A DNA stretch of 64,000 nucleotides from Acidobacteriota bacterium (GTDB taxonomy: Bacteria; Acidobacteriota; Terriglobia; Bryobacterales; Bryobacteraceae): positions 310,001 through 374,000 of the forward strand of contig JAFDVZ010000003.1 in the NCBI GenBank assembly GCA_018268715.1. The letters run 5' to 3'. Below the pieces are notes generated by a model that was not told the origin of the DNA, searched no databases, and was given only the letters and a program-made list of their open reading frames with translations. Below, one piece after another: positions 39,140 to 47,659 of the stretch. Position 1 is the stretch's first letter. Each line of letters begins with the position of its first letter. The translations under genes and the position numbers were made by a program.

Positions 39140-40473
39140 ATTTCCGCTCCAACGGCATGAGTGAGGATTGCCTCTATCTCAACGTCTGGACTCCGGCTAA
39201 GTCGAGTAACGAAAAACTCCCCGTCCTGGTCTACTTCTTCGGCGGCGGATTCCGCGCCGGCGACGGCTCCGAGCCCCGTTACGACGGAGAAAGCATGGCG
39301 GCCAAAGGCATCGTGGCGCTGTCGGTGAATTACCGCCTCGGCGTCTTCGGCTTCATGGCCCACCCCGAACTCACCGGCGAATCTCCCCATCACGCCTCCG
39401 GTAACTACGCCCTGCTCGATCAGAATGCCGCCCTCCAGTGGGTCCGGGCGAACATAGCGGCCTTTGGCGGCGACCCCAAGCGCGTCACCATCGCCGGAGA
39501 ATCCGCCGGCTCCATCGCCGTCAGCGCCCAAATGGCTTCGCCCCTCTCCAAGGGCCTGATCGCCGGCGCCATCGGCGAAAGCGGCTCCATCATGGGCGCC
39601 CTGTCCGCCGCCCCGCTAACCGAGGTGGAACAGGCCGGCTCGAAGTTCGCCGGGATCCTCAACGCAAAGTCGATCGCCGGACTCCGCGCCATCCCGGCCG
39701 AAAAGATCCTGGAGGCCGCCGGCAAACCCGGCGCCGGCAACTTCTCGCCCACCATCGACGGCTACTTCTTCCCGGAATCCCCCCTGGCGATCTTTGAATC
39801 CGGCAAGCAGGCGCACGTCCCTCTGTTAGTCGGTTGGAATTCCGAAGAGATGAACGGCCGCATGGTCCTGGGCCGCGAAAAGGCCACGCCCGAGAGCTAC
39901 AAGAAGGCCATCGAGCGCTTCTACCCGGCCAACGCCGCCGAGATCCTGAAACTCTTCCCTGGCTCGACGGAGGAGGAGGTGATTCAGTCGGCGACGGATC
40001 TCGCCAGCGCCCGCTTCATCGCCTACAGCACCTGGAAGTGGGCCGACGTCCAGCTCCGCACGGGAGCGAAGCCGGTCTACCGCTACTATTACGCCCGTCC
40101 GCGCCCGGCCATGAACGCCTCCATGGGCAACGCCCAGCCCGGCTTGGCCGGCGGAGTCATCCGTAACTCGTCCGCGATGCCGGCCCCGCCCGCTCGCGGA
40201 GCCGTCCACTCGGCCGAAATCGAGTACGCCATGGGCAACCTCGCCAGCAACAAGGTGTACAACTGGACACCCGACGATTACAAGGTGTCCAAGACCATGC
40301 AGGAATATTTCGCTAACTTCATCAAGAAGGCGGATCCGAACGGCCCGGGCCTCGCCTCCTGGCCGGCCTTCGGAAGCGAAGGCGGGCCGGTCATGCGGAT
40401 CGACGTCGAATCGGCCGCCAAACCCCAGTGGGACCGCGAGCGCTATCTCCTGCTCGACAAGTTAGCCCGCTAA
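38875..40473 (+). CDS. Secreted carboxylesterase type B
   Basis: A 532-residue alpha/beta hydrolase. The ATG at 38875 starts a signal peptide (MRTAIILAALVPGLALVAA). Family motifs: FKGVPFAQPPVGDLRWKAP, SEDCLYLNVW, the nucleophile Ser210 in GESAGS, and VNYRLGVFGF. It hydrolyses carboxylic esters, possibly plant or lipid esters, in the periplasm or outside. The catalytic His cannot be assigned with certainty; an acidic residue lies in SEEMNGR. Its 3' end overlaps the convergent deacetylase gene by 12 nt, and its 5' end lies under the NGAKSKGPKT ORF. Confidence 0.9.
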   Translation: MRTAIILAALVPGLALVAAERVKLANGVLEGVRSPETGIRMFKGVPFAQPPVGDLRWKAPQPPEKWTGVRAADKFGPRCMQQALFGDMNFRSNGMSEDCLYLNVWTPAKSSNEKLPVLVYFFGGGFRAGDGSEPRYDGESMAAKGIVALSVNYRLGVFGFMAHPELTGESPHHASGNYALLDQNAALQWVRANIAAFGGDPKRVTIAGESAGSIAVSAQMASPLSKGLIAGAIGESGSIMGALSAAPLTEVEQAGSKFAGILNAKSIAGLRAIPAEKILEAAGKPGAGNFSPTIDGYFFPESPLAIFESGKQAHVPLLVGWNSEEMNGRMVLGREKATPESYKKAIERFYPANAAEILKLFPGSTEEEVIQSATDLASARFIAYSTWKWADVQLRTGAKPVYRYYYARPRPAMNASMGNAQPGLAGGVIRNSSAMPAPPARGAVHSAEIEYAMGNLASNKVYNWTPDDYKVSKTMQEYFANFIKKADPNGPGLASWPAFGSEGGPVMRIDVESAAKPQWDRERYLLLDKLAR

Positions 40474-41442
40474 GCCCGGAACTTCGAGCGCGCGCTCCCG
40501 GGGGTGCGCGCTCGCCAGAGCATGCCGCGCGTGGTCGCGCATGGAAACCACTTGGAAGCGCCGGCCGAGCAGGCTCAGGCACTGTTCCACAATGCTGAGC
40601 TTGTCAGCGGCCGGCATCTTCATCGCCGGGAAGAAGTCGAGGCACGGGACTTCCCCGCGGCCCATGAAATCGAGCGGGTGGAGCAACAGCGAAGGCTCGA
40701 TTCCAGCCATCCGGCACGCCAGCAGGGCTGAGCGGAAGTAACTCATGGCCGCCGCCCGGCTGTACATAGCCAGGTAGAGAACGTAGCTCACGTGCATGGG
40801 GACCCGGAACAACGGCAGCGTAGTTACGGGAATCTCCAGCAGGCGCTCCTCGTCGACGCGCCAGGTATAGGTTTTGAGCGGTCGCAACCCGTCCTTCAGC
40901 GTGCCGAACAGCTTCATCCGCTGGGCGCGCTCCTCGGGCGTCAGCTTGGCCGACATGAAGTAATAAGCGCGAGCCAGCGGCCCGATGAAAGTCGGCAAGG
41001 TGGAGGCGTCGTAGTAGTAGCCGCGGCGCTTCAGCACCCGCAGCACCGTCTCCGACAGGCTGTAGCCGGGACCGCGAAACCCGATGGGCCGGGCGCCGGT
41101 CGCCGCTTCCAGGGCGTCCTCGGTCGACGCCAGTTCGGCCTCGATCTGCTCTTCCGAGTAGAGGTGCAGCCAGGGCTCGTGATGGAAGGAGTGGTTGCCG
41201 ACCTCGTGTCCGGCCCGCGTGATCGAGCGCAGCACCTCATGGTGCTGTGGCAGCGCGGCGTCCTGGCCGACGATGAAGACCGTCATGTTATACCCGAGCC
41301 GGTCCACCATCTCGAGAAACCGCGGCACGACGACATCGAGATAGGAAGGCAGCGTCTTCCAGTCCGGGTTGCCGTGGGTCTTCATGTAGGACCACTGGTT
41401 GTCCAGGTCCAGCGACAGGCTAGCTACGGGTTTGCGGTTCAT
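40462..41442 (-). CDS. Polysaccharide deacetylase (NodB-like)
   Basis: A 326-residue CE4-type enzyme, last gene of a six-gene minus-strand polysaccharide operon. The metal site is intact: Asp12/Asp14 (LSLDLDNQW), His84 and His88 in GNHSFHHEP. RGPGYSLSETVLRVLKRRGY is the usual motif 3. No signal peptide, so it may act on a cytoplasmic or membrane-side lipid-linked sugar. It starts at the ATGA overlap (41439-41442) with the upstream oxidoreductase. It would remove N-acetyl groups from the growing polymer or its precursor. Confidence 0.88.
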   Translation of the reverse strand: MNRKPVASLSLDLDNQWSYMKTHGNPDWKTLPSYLDVVVPRFLEMVDRLGYNMTVFIVGQDAALPQHHEVLRSITRAGHEVGNHSFHHEPWLHLYSEEQIEAELASTEDALEAATGARPIGFRGPGYSLSETVLRVLKRRGYYYDASTLPTFIGPLARAYYFMSAKLTPEERAQRMKLFGTLKDGLRPLKTYTWRVDEERLLEIPVTTLPLFRVPMHVSYVLYLAMYSRAAAMSYFRSALLACRMAGIEPSLLLHPLDFMGRGEVPCLDFFPAMKMPAADKLSIVEQCLSLLGRRFQVVSMRDHARHALASAHPRERALEVPGLAG

Positions 41443-42749
41443 ACGAGTTGCTCGAGATATCTTTGGGCCAGCAGTAGGGTCTCGTTGACGTTCAGAGTTC
41501 CGTTCACAATATGAGCGGAATTCAATATGTACAAGCCAGGCACGCTCGTGCGGACGGGCGGCAGACGGTCGGAGTAGCCGATCGTGGGCAGCGCGAAGAC
41601 ATGTCTCGCCCGCGATACCTGGAACGCGGCGATCTGGTCGTCGGCGAGGTCGGGATACATGCGGCGCAGGCCGCCGGTGAACTCGCGGCGTAACTCGTCG
41701 TCGCTAGCCGCGAACGCCGGATCGTCCGGCGGAACATATTTGGGCAGGTAGACCAGGTGGTTGCCGTCGAATTCGGAGCGGTCCACCAGCGCCGACATCT
41801 CGATCACGCCGGTAAACGGAATGCCAGGGTCGGTGATGTTGGTGACATAGTAACCGCCCAGCGGCCGTGTCAGCACCAGCGACGCGCAGACGATGCCCTG
41901 GTATCGTATGCCCCGCAGCAGTTCGATCTCGCGCGGCGTCAAGCCCTGGCAGACCTGGGCCGCGGCGGCCGCGGGCGTCGTCATCACGACGCGGTCGAAC
42001 ACTTCGCCCTCGCCGTCGCCAAAGGCGACCGAGACGCCGTCCGGAGTCCGCCGCACCGCGCGGGCCGGCGAGTTGAGACGTATGTCGACGCCCAGGCCGG
42101 CCAGGTATTTGCCGAAAGCGTCGAGAATTCGAGAGTAGCCGCCGGGAAGGTAGCCGAACAGCTCCTCCTTCATGCCGGCCCGCCGCGCCGCATACAGCCG
42201 GCTGATGGTGGTCCAGATGAAGGCGGCCGAGACGTCCTTGTAACTCTCGCCTAACTTAGAGAGGAGCAACGGGCGCCAGACCTTCTCGAAGGTGTTAGCG
42301 CCGGATAACTTGCTGAGCCACTCAGCCACGGGGATCTGTTCGAGCCGCTTCCAGTCGGTGACTCGGGAGGCGTAGAGGATGGTGGCCCCCAACCGGAACT
42401 TGTCGATCAGTCCGATCGGCGGGAACCGCAGGAACTCGACGGCGTTCGACATCGAGCACAGCTTGCCGCCGACGAAGAACCCGGTGCGGGTCTTGGTCCA
42501 GCGCAGGTCCTGCTCCAGGCCGAGTTCGGTGAGCAGCGCGCGCAGCGCCATGTCGGACAGCAGCGTGACGTGATAGTGGCGGTCCCAGGTGAAGGACCCC
42601 AACCGCCAGGCGCTCGCCAGGCCGCCTAATTGAGGCGCGGCCTCGCACAGAGTCACCCGGGCGCCGGTCTGGCTGAGTTGTTTGGCGAGGTGCATCCCCA
42701 GGATGCCCCCGCCGAGGACGCACCAACGCTGGCCGGTACGCTCAGGCAT
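41439..42749 (-). CDS. FAD/NAD(P)-dependent amine-oxidase-type oxidoreductase
   Basis: A 436-residue flavoprotein. The Rossmann motif is VLGGGILGMHLAKQL with E after the second strand (CEAAPQLGGLA). Similar to protoporphyrinogen-oxidase-like and UDP-galactopyranose-mutase-like proteins often found in sugar clusters (HYHVTLLSDMALRALLTELG; LPGGYSRILDAF; VNGTLNVNETLLLAQRYL at the end). It overlaps the deacetylase gene by 4 nt. A redox role in modifying a sugar or lipid carrier is likely; substrate unknown. Confidence 0.82.
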   Translation of the reverse strand: MPERTGQRWCVLGGGILGMHLAKQLSQTGARVTLCEAAPQLGGLASAWRLGSFTWDRHYHVTLLSDMALRALLTELGLEQDLRWTKTRTGFFVGGKLCSMSNAVEFLRFPPIGLIDKFRLGATILYASRVTDWKRLEQIPVAEWLSKLSGANTFEKVWRPLLLSKLGESYKDVSAAFIWTTISRLYAARRAGMKEELFGYLPGGYSRILDAFGKYLAGLGVDIRLNSPARAVRRTPDGVSVAFGDGEGEVFDRVVMTTPAAAAAQVCQGLTPREIELLRGIRYQGIVCASLVLTRPLGGYYVTNITDPGIPFTGVIEMSALVDRSEFDGNHLVYLPKYVPPDDPAFAASDDELRREFTGGLRRMYPDLADDQIAAFQVSRARHVFALPTIGYSDRLPPVRTSVPGLYILNSAHIVNGTLNVNETLLLAQRYLEQLV

Positions 42750-42752
42750 CGT

Positions 42753-43427
42753 TCAGCCGAGTTCGCTGACGGCTCCGGCCGCCGCCGAATAGCGGAGTCC
42801 GCAGACGTGGCAGGCTGTGGGAGCGACGTCCGGCAGTTCGCCGGGCCGGAACCGCGCGAACGGTTCGCCGCAGCGGCACACGTAGGCGATCGTGCGCGCC
42901 GGATTGCCCACGACAAGGTGGAAGTCGGGCACGGTCCTGGTTACGACCGAACCCATCCCGACCATGCCGAAGCGTCCGATCGAGAGTCCGCAGCCGATGA
43001 TGGCGCCCGCGCCGATCGTCGCGCCCGCCTTCACCAGGGTCGGCAGCGTGTGTTCATCGGGCGCCGAGGTGCGAAGCTCGCGCAGGTCGCTGGTGGTGGC
43101 TCGCGGAAACCGGTCGTTCGTGAAGATCGTGCCGGCGCTGATCATGACGCCGTCCTCGATGGTGACGGCCGTGCAGATGTAGACGAAGGCGTTGATCTTA
43201 ACGCGGTCGCCGATCACGACCTCGTAGCTGATATGGGTCTTCTCGCCGACGATGCACTCCTGGCCGATCGTCGTCGAATAGCGTATGTGGACGTTGTCCC
43301 AAACCGAAGAGCCCGGCCCGATCCGGACGTCGCGCTCCACCAGCGCGGTGGGATGGATGCGGGCCGGCGGTAACTCGATCAGGACGCCGCCGCCAAGGGC
43401 GTTTGCTGTTGGCTTACCGGAATCCAT
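42753..43427 (-). CDS. Hexapeptide-repeat N-acetyltransferase with a C-terminal zinc-ribbon
   Basis: A 224-residue left-handed beta-helix enzyme of the WbpD/WlbB type. The ATG at 43427 follows AAAGGGAAC and overlaps the upstream dehydrogenase by 49 nt. Repeats run from about 30 to 170 (VRIGPGSSVWDNVHIRYST, GEKTHISYEVVIGDRVKI, GATIGAGAIIGCGLSIG, VVGNPARTIAYVC). The C-terminus has four Cys in CRCGEPF and CHVCGL, a zinc-knob seen in WbpD homologues. It likely acetylates the amino group made by the aminotransferase at 44398. Confidence 0.85.
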   Translation of the reverse strand: MDSGKPTANALGGGVLIELPPARIHPTALVERDVRIGPGSSVWDNVHIRYSTTIGQECIVGEKTHISYEVVIGDRVKINAFVYICTAVTIEDGVMISAGTIFTNDRFPRATTSDLRELRTSAPDEHTLPTLVKAGATIGAGAIIGCGLSIGRFGMVGMGSVVTRTVPDFHLVVGNPARTIAYVCRCGEPFARFRPGELPDVAPTACHVCGLRYSAAAGAVSELG

Positions 43428-44410
43428 GTTCCCTTTCCGAGGGCCTGATAGGCGGCCTGAATGGCTTCGACCGACGCAATGGCGTCGTCGGCGGTGATGC
43501 GGAGCTGTTCGTGCCCCTGGATCGCGCCGGAGAAGTTCTCGATCTGCCGGCGGAACGAGGAGACCTTGTTGTAGCCGTTGCCGAAGGTGACCCAATCGGC
43601 CGCCGACGACTGCCGGTAGGTCGACTGCTTCCAGCCGACGCGCAGCGTGCCGTGCGAGCCGTAGATGACGATGTAGTGATCGACCTCTTTGTTGAGGCTC
43701 CAGGACAGGTCCATGCTGCCCATCACGCCGCTGGCGCTTTTCACCAGCACGCGGACGGTCTCTTCGACCGTCAGCGCCTGTGTCCGCGGGCACTCGGCCG
43801 CGTAGACTTCCTGGAGCGGCCCGAGGAAGTAGCGCATGATGTCCACCGAGTGTGTGCCGTTGTCGATCAGGACGCCGCCGCCGGCGATGGCCGGCTTCGA
43901 GTTCCAGCGCGTGGTCATATCGACTCGCGACATGAACGTGTTCTCGAACAGGACGATGTCGCCCAGCACGCCCGAGGTCACCAGGGCTTTGGCGCGGATG
44001 ACGTCCTCGGCGTAGCGGAACTTCGACGCCATGGTGAACAGGACGCCGTTCTGCTCGGCCGCGTCGCGGATGGCGGTGGCGGCCTCGGTGGTCAGGCAGA
44101 CCGGCTTTTCGCACAGCACGTGCAGCTTGCGGCGCAACGCGTCCATGCAGATGTCGGGGTGGCTCGCGGGCGGGGTGGCCACCACCACCGCGTCGCACTC
44201 CACCTGCTCGAGCATCTGCCGATGAGATGGGAACGACGGGCAGCCCGCGGCCTCCGCCATGGCCCGGGCGGCGTCCTCGCGAGTGTCCGCCACGGCGACC
44301 AGCGTGGCGTTCGAGGCGGCCCGGAAGGCCTGGACGTAGGAGTCGGCGATTCGGCCGGCGCCGATCAGTCCAAAACGTAAGCGGCGAACTTTGTTGGTTA
44401 CCGGATGCAT
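43379..44410 (-). CDS. Gfo/Idh/MocA-family sugar dehydrogenase (WbpB/WlbA-like)
   Basis: A 343-residue NAD(P)-dependent oxidoreductase. The Rossmann fold has GLIGAGRIADSYV (GxGxxA at 17-22), and EKPVCL (EKP at 101-103) is the family catalytic motif. A second domain has NSKPAIAGGGVLIDNGTH. In the WbpB/WbpE/WbpD pathway such an enzyme makes the 3-keto intermediate for UDP-2,3-diacetamido sugars. It overlaps the acetyltransferase gene by 49 nt and the aminotransferase gene by 13 nt, so the three are tightly coupled. Confidence 0.88.
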   Translation of the reverse strand: MHPVTNKVRRLRFGLIGAGRIADSYVQAFRAASNATLVAVADTREDAARAMAEAAGCPSFPSHRQMLEQVECDAVVVATPPASHPDICMDALRRKLHVLCEKPVCLTTEAATAIRDAAEQNGVLFTMASKFRYAEDVIRAKALVTSGVLGDIVLFENTFMSRVDMTTRWNSKPAIAGGGVLIDNGTHSVDIMRYFLGPLQEVYAAECPRTQALTVEETVRVLVKSASGVMGSMDLSWSLNKEVDHYIVIYGSHGTLRVGWKQSTYRQSSAADWVTFGNGYNKVSSFRRQIENFSGAIQGHEQLRITADDAIASVEAIQAAYQALGKGTWIPVSQQQTPLAAAS

Positions 44411-45633
44411 AGCTCCTCCACTGCCTCGCGGATCGAGTCCGCGATGTATTCGATATGTTCGGGGGTGTAGAGTTCGTTCCAGGGCAGCACCAGCACCTGC
44501 TCCAGGCCGCTGAAAGTGCCGGGGAAACGGGCGGCGTCGTAGTCGACCGCCTCCGGCCGCGCCAGATTGAACGGGAAGCGGCTGTTGCCGAAGGTCCGCT
44601 GTTCGGCGAAGACCTGGCAGCGGAAAGCCGGCTTCTGGATGTAACGGGGCGCCGAGGCGATGCCGCGCTGCTTCAGTTCGCCGGCGAGGCCCACCGCGCC
44701 GCCGCGAATCCGCGAGGAGTCGACCGTCAGGCAGTATTTCCAGTAGACGTGGACCGCGCCGGGGGCGATCACGGGCGTCGCGACGCCGGGCAGGCCGGCG
44801 ATCATGGGCGTCAACGCGTCGGCCGCGTCGATGCGCCGCTTCACCACCTCGTCGAGTTTCTCAAGCTGGGCGACGGCGACCGCGCCCTGCAGTTCGCTCA
44901 TGCGGTAGTTCAAGGCCAGGAAGTAGTGATCCGGCTTGGCGTCGCCATAGCCCCAGGCCTTGTTGATGAACAGGAACATGCGACGGGCCATGGCCTCGTC
45001 GTTGGTGGTCACCATGCCGCCTTCGCCGGTGGTCATGTGCTTGCCCTGTTGCAGGCTGAAGCAGCCGATGGTTCCGATGCCGCCCACCACTTTGCCCTCG
45101 TCGGCCGAGAGGAAGGCCTGGGCGGCGTCCTCGATCACCGGGATGCCGTGCCGGGCGGCGAGTTCCATGATCGGAGCCATCCGGCACGGATTTCCAAACA
45201 GATGCGTGACGATAATGGCTTTGGTCCGTTCGCTGATAACCGGCGCGATGGTCTCGGCCGTGACGTTCAGCGTCTTCGGATCGACGTCGGCGAACACCGG
45301 AACGGCGCCCTGATAGACGATGGGCGCGAGCGCCCCCATGTCGGTGATGGAGGTGGTGATGATCTCGTCGCCCGGCTCCGGATCGATGGCGGCGATGGCG
45401 CAATGGACGGCGGCCGAACCGGAGGCGCACGCGTAGGCGCGTTTCACGCCCATGCGTTGGGCGAAGCGTTCCTCGAGAGTCTTGACGAATGAGCCCTTGG
45501 TCGAGGTGAGCGTGCCGGTCCGGATGCATTCGGACACGGCCTCGATCTCTCGATGGTCAAACATACGTCCGGATGCGTCCTGATCGGAAGGCAACACGAG
45601 CGTCTTGCGGGGCGATACTGCTGGATTAGTCAC
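44398..45633 (-). CDS. DegT/DnrJ/EryC1-type sugar aminotransferase (WbpE-like)
   Basis: A 411-residue PLP enzyme that aminates keto-sugar nucleotides. PLP lysine is Lys198 in SLQQGKHMTTGEGG, with EDAAQ (168-172) carrying the pyridine-N-binding Asp169. The N-terminal start GTLTSTKGSFVKTLEERF is typical. It overlaps the deacetylase-GT2 gene by 8 nt and the dehydrogenase by 13 nt. With the dehydrogenase and acetyltransferase it forms the likely amino-sugar pathway, but the exact sugar is not determined by sequence. Confidence 0.9.
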   Translation of the reverse strand: MTNPAVSPRKTLVLPSDQDASGRMFDHREIEAVSECIRTGTLTSTKGSFVKTLEERFAQRMGVKRAYACASGSAAVHCAIAAIDPEPGDEIITTSITDMGALAPIVYQGAVPVFADVDPKTLNVTAETIAPVISERTKAIIVTHLFGNPCRMAPIMELAARHGIPVIEDAAQAFLSADEGKVVGGIGTIGCFSLQQGKHMTTGEGGMVTTNDEAMARRMFLFINKAWGYGDAKPDHYFLALNYRMSELQGAVAVAQLEKLDEVVKRRIDAADALTPMIAGLPGVATPVIAPGAVHVYWKYCLTVDSSRIRGGAVGLAGELKQRGIASAPRYIQKPAFRCQVFAEQRTFGNSRFPFNLARPEAVDYDAARFPGTFSGLEQVLVLPWNELYTPEHIEYIADSIREAVEELCIR

Positions 45634-47353
45634 GATCCATTCCTTTCGGCGCCAGTGCGGTGGAGCAAAATTCCGCCGACGAGCGCGCGTTCGTTCTGTG
45701 GCGCGTAGTCAGTCTTTCCGATGCAAATCGGGCGATCAGACCGACGTGGCCGCCGATGGTGCGAAGGACCTTCATCTTGGAGCGGCCCAACATGCGGACG
45801 TGGAGAGTGGCCGGATATTCGACAATCCGGCCGCCGGCCAGGTCCAGCTTTCCAAGTAGTTCCGCCACTCCCAAAAATCCCGATTCCTTGATTCGAATCG
45901 GCAGGATGGCGGATCTGCGATAGACCCGGAAGCAACTTGTATAGGTATACAGCCGCTGCCGGAGGGTCATCCGGTACAAAAAAGAGGCGCCGCGGGACAG
46001 GCACAGGCGCCAGCCCGGCACCCGCTCCACCTTTCCACGCGGATGGTAGGGCGAGGCCGTCACCATGTCGACGCCCGCTTCGAGCAACGGGATCATCTCG
46101 ATCAGGCCGTGGGGGTCGTAGGTGCAGTCGCAATCCATCGAGCAGACGATGTCGGTGGAGGCGTTCCGGATGCCGGTCATGATGGCGGCGGCGACGCCGC
46201 GGTTGCGGTCATGCTTGATGACCTGGCAACCTTCCATTTCACCGAACAGGCCGCGCAGTGCGTCGTAGGTTCCGTCGGAGCTGCCGTCATCGACGAACAG
46301 AAAATGAAGATCGTAGGCCGAAGCGGCCGTCCTCAGCCCTCGCAGGGTGTTGGACAGGTAGGGCAGCGCGGCCTGTTCGTTGTAGCACGGGATGACGACG
46401 GTGACCGGGGTCCGCGGAGCCTGCGACGGGCGGCGCTGGATGTCGATGGTCTCCGGCGCGATTCGGGGGGCGGTCGCCACCGGCGCCTGTTCGAGCCCCA
46501 GATAGCCGCCGATCGAGGACGCCGGGTATTGTTCGAGAAACGACTCGATCAGCGCGGGCACGCGCTCGGGATTCCGGTAATGGCGCAGCCTGGAGAGCGC
46601 CGGCGCGCCCGTGATGACGGGCTGGTCCGCGTCGAGATCCCATACGCGGAAGTACATGACGAAGGGCGAACTGCCGGCTTCGCTCCATGACTTCACGGCG
46701 CGGCGTATCGCCGTCTCCGGCAGTTGGCGGAACCAGTTGCCTCCGGCCACCGGGACGTGAAAACCAAGCGCCTCGACCGATGACATCGGCACTTCCCACA
46801 ATCGGCGTCCACCGAAGACTTCCTGATGGATGAACCGGCGCCACGGCTCCTTGCGGAACGCCATGGCCCAGGGATTTACGCTCGAGTCATACAAAAATCC
46901 GCGCTCCGATAACACGCGCAGAGCCCACATATCCTTGGGAGTCAGGTGGTGGTCGGCGGCGCGGAAACCATTTATTGCAATACCCGCCGCATTTTCCAGA
47001 ATATCCTTGGATCTGGCCGCCTCTTCGGAGAATTCCCTGGACGACAAATGACGGAAACCGCGGTTGGAGTTAGCTCCGCAGGCGACTTCGTGGCCCTGGC
47101 GGATAACTTCCCGGACCAGGTCCGGATGACGCCCGGCGACCCAGTCCAGGAAAAAGAAAGTCGCCTGAGAACCGGTGCGTCGCAGCAACTCCAGCGAGGC
47201 CAGAGTGTTCTTTTCCACACGAGCTTCGAAACGAGGCCATTGCCGCTCGTCGATGACGCCCGCGAAAGCCTTACCGTGGAAATAGTCCTCCACGGACACG
47301 GTTAGCAACAAGTTACCGCCACCTACGCTTGTTCTTCTCCGAAGGGCATGCAT
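45626..47353 (-). CDS. Fusion of a degenerate polysaccharide deacetylase and a GT2 glycosyltransferase
   Basis: A 575-residue two-domain protein, first gene of the minus operon. Residues 15-300 match the XrtA-type deacetylase (SVEDYFHGKAF with Asp23, GHEVACGANSN, ADHHLTPKDMWALRVLSERG, GGYLGLEQ). The catalytic His motif is missing: where active members have S-H-G-Y-x-H, this one has C-G-A-N-S-N. Residues 330-560 are a DPM1-like GT2 (TVVIPCYNEQAALPYL, FVDDGSSDGTYDA, SMDCDCTYDP, HVRMLGRSKMK). The GT part looks active and may transfer a sugar to a polyprenyl carrier. The N-terminal part is probably non-enzymatic or binds substrate. It diverges from the priming transferase by about 300 nt. Confidence 0.85.
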   Translation of the reverse strand: MHALRRRTSVGGGNLLLTVSVEDYFHGKAFAGVIDERQWPRFEARVEKNTLASLELLRRTGSQATFFFLDWVAGRHPDLVREVIRQGHEVACGANSNRGFRHLSSREFSEEAARSKDILENAAGIAINGFRAADHHLTPKDMWALRVLSERGFLYDSSVNPWAMAFRKEPWRRFIHQEVFGGRRLWEVPMSSVEALGFHVPVAGGNWFRQLPETAIRRAVKSWSEAGSSPFVMYFRVWDLDADQPVITGAPALSRLRHYRNPERVPALIESFLEQYPASSIGGYLGLEQAPVATAPRIAPETIDIQRRPSQAPRTPVTVVIPCYNEQAALPYLSNTLRGLRTAASAYDLHFLFVDDGSSDGTYDALRGLFGEMEGCQVIKHDRNRGVAAAIMTGIRNASTDIVCSMDCDCTYDPHGLIEMIPLLEAGVDMVTASPYHPRGKVERVPGWRLCLSRGASFLYRMTLRQRLYTYTSCFRVYRRSAILPIRIKESGFLGVAELLGKLDLAGGRIVEYPATLHVRMLGRSKMKVLRTIGGHVGLIARFASERLTTRHRTNARSSAEFCSTALAPKGMDRD

Positions 47354-47659
47354 TTCAGGTAGTTCCCAAGGCTAACGAGACACCAAAGAGTAGCATCCGC
47401 CGCCGCCGCTAAACAATCATACAAACGATTCAGAACCGGCAGGCAACTATTAGCACAGTACTGGGGAGTAGAGGTACCAGTACCTCTTATTCTGGCGCCA
47501 GCCGGGGGTCGCGGGCGATAAATGGTGGGATAATTGTATGCAAAAGCGCTTCTATAACCCAGGGTCTAATACCGTCATAGAACGTCCTGGGCTAACAGCC
47601 GATTGCCTTGCAGTTTTCGTCTTGCTACCGTCGCAGAAGAACTGGCGTTCTCCAACCAA
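47354..47659. promoter_or_regulatory. Divergent intergenic region of the polysaccharide locus
   Basis: About 300 nt between the start of the deacetylase-GT2 gene and that of the priming transferase, AT-richer than the genes. It holds a GTACT-N16-AGTAC dyad (47458-47483) and an inverted repeat GAGGTAC/GTACCTC core (47471-47486). A CCCAGG...CCTGGG pair (about 47560-47593) is also present. No RNA gene or small ORF is convincing here. Confidence 0.45.
47458..47483. promoter_or_regulatory. GTACT-N16-AGTAC dyad near the priming-transferase promoter
   Basis: GTACTGGGGAGT (47458-47469) recurs as GTACTGGGCAGT at 52281-52292, before the flippase gene. Each copy is the left arm of a GTACT/AGTAC dyad. 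Possibly a shared regulator site. Confidence 0.4.

Noticed and set aside
40462-41442. Loss of activity in the stand-alone deacetylase, as in the fusion protein
   Set aside because: Its Asp and both His ligands (LDLDNQW and NHSFHHEP) are all in place, so only the fusion at 45626-47353 is degenerate.
47520-47545. A sigma-54-like element (GG-N10-GC) in the polysaccharide intergenic region
   Set aside because: Only the core GG/GC spacing fits; the flanking bases match the consensus poorly.
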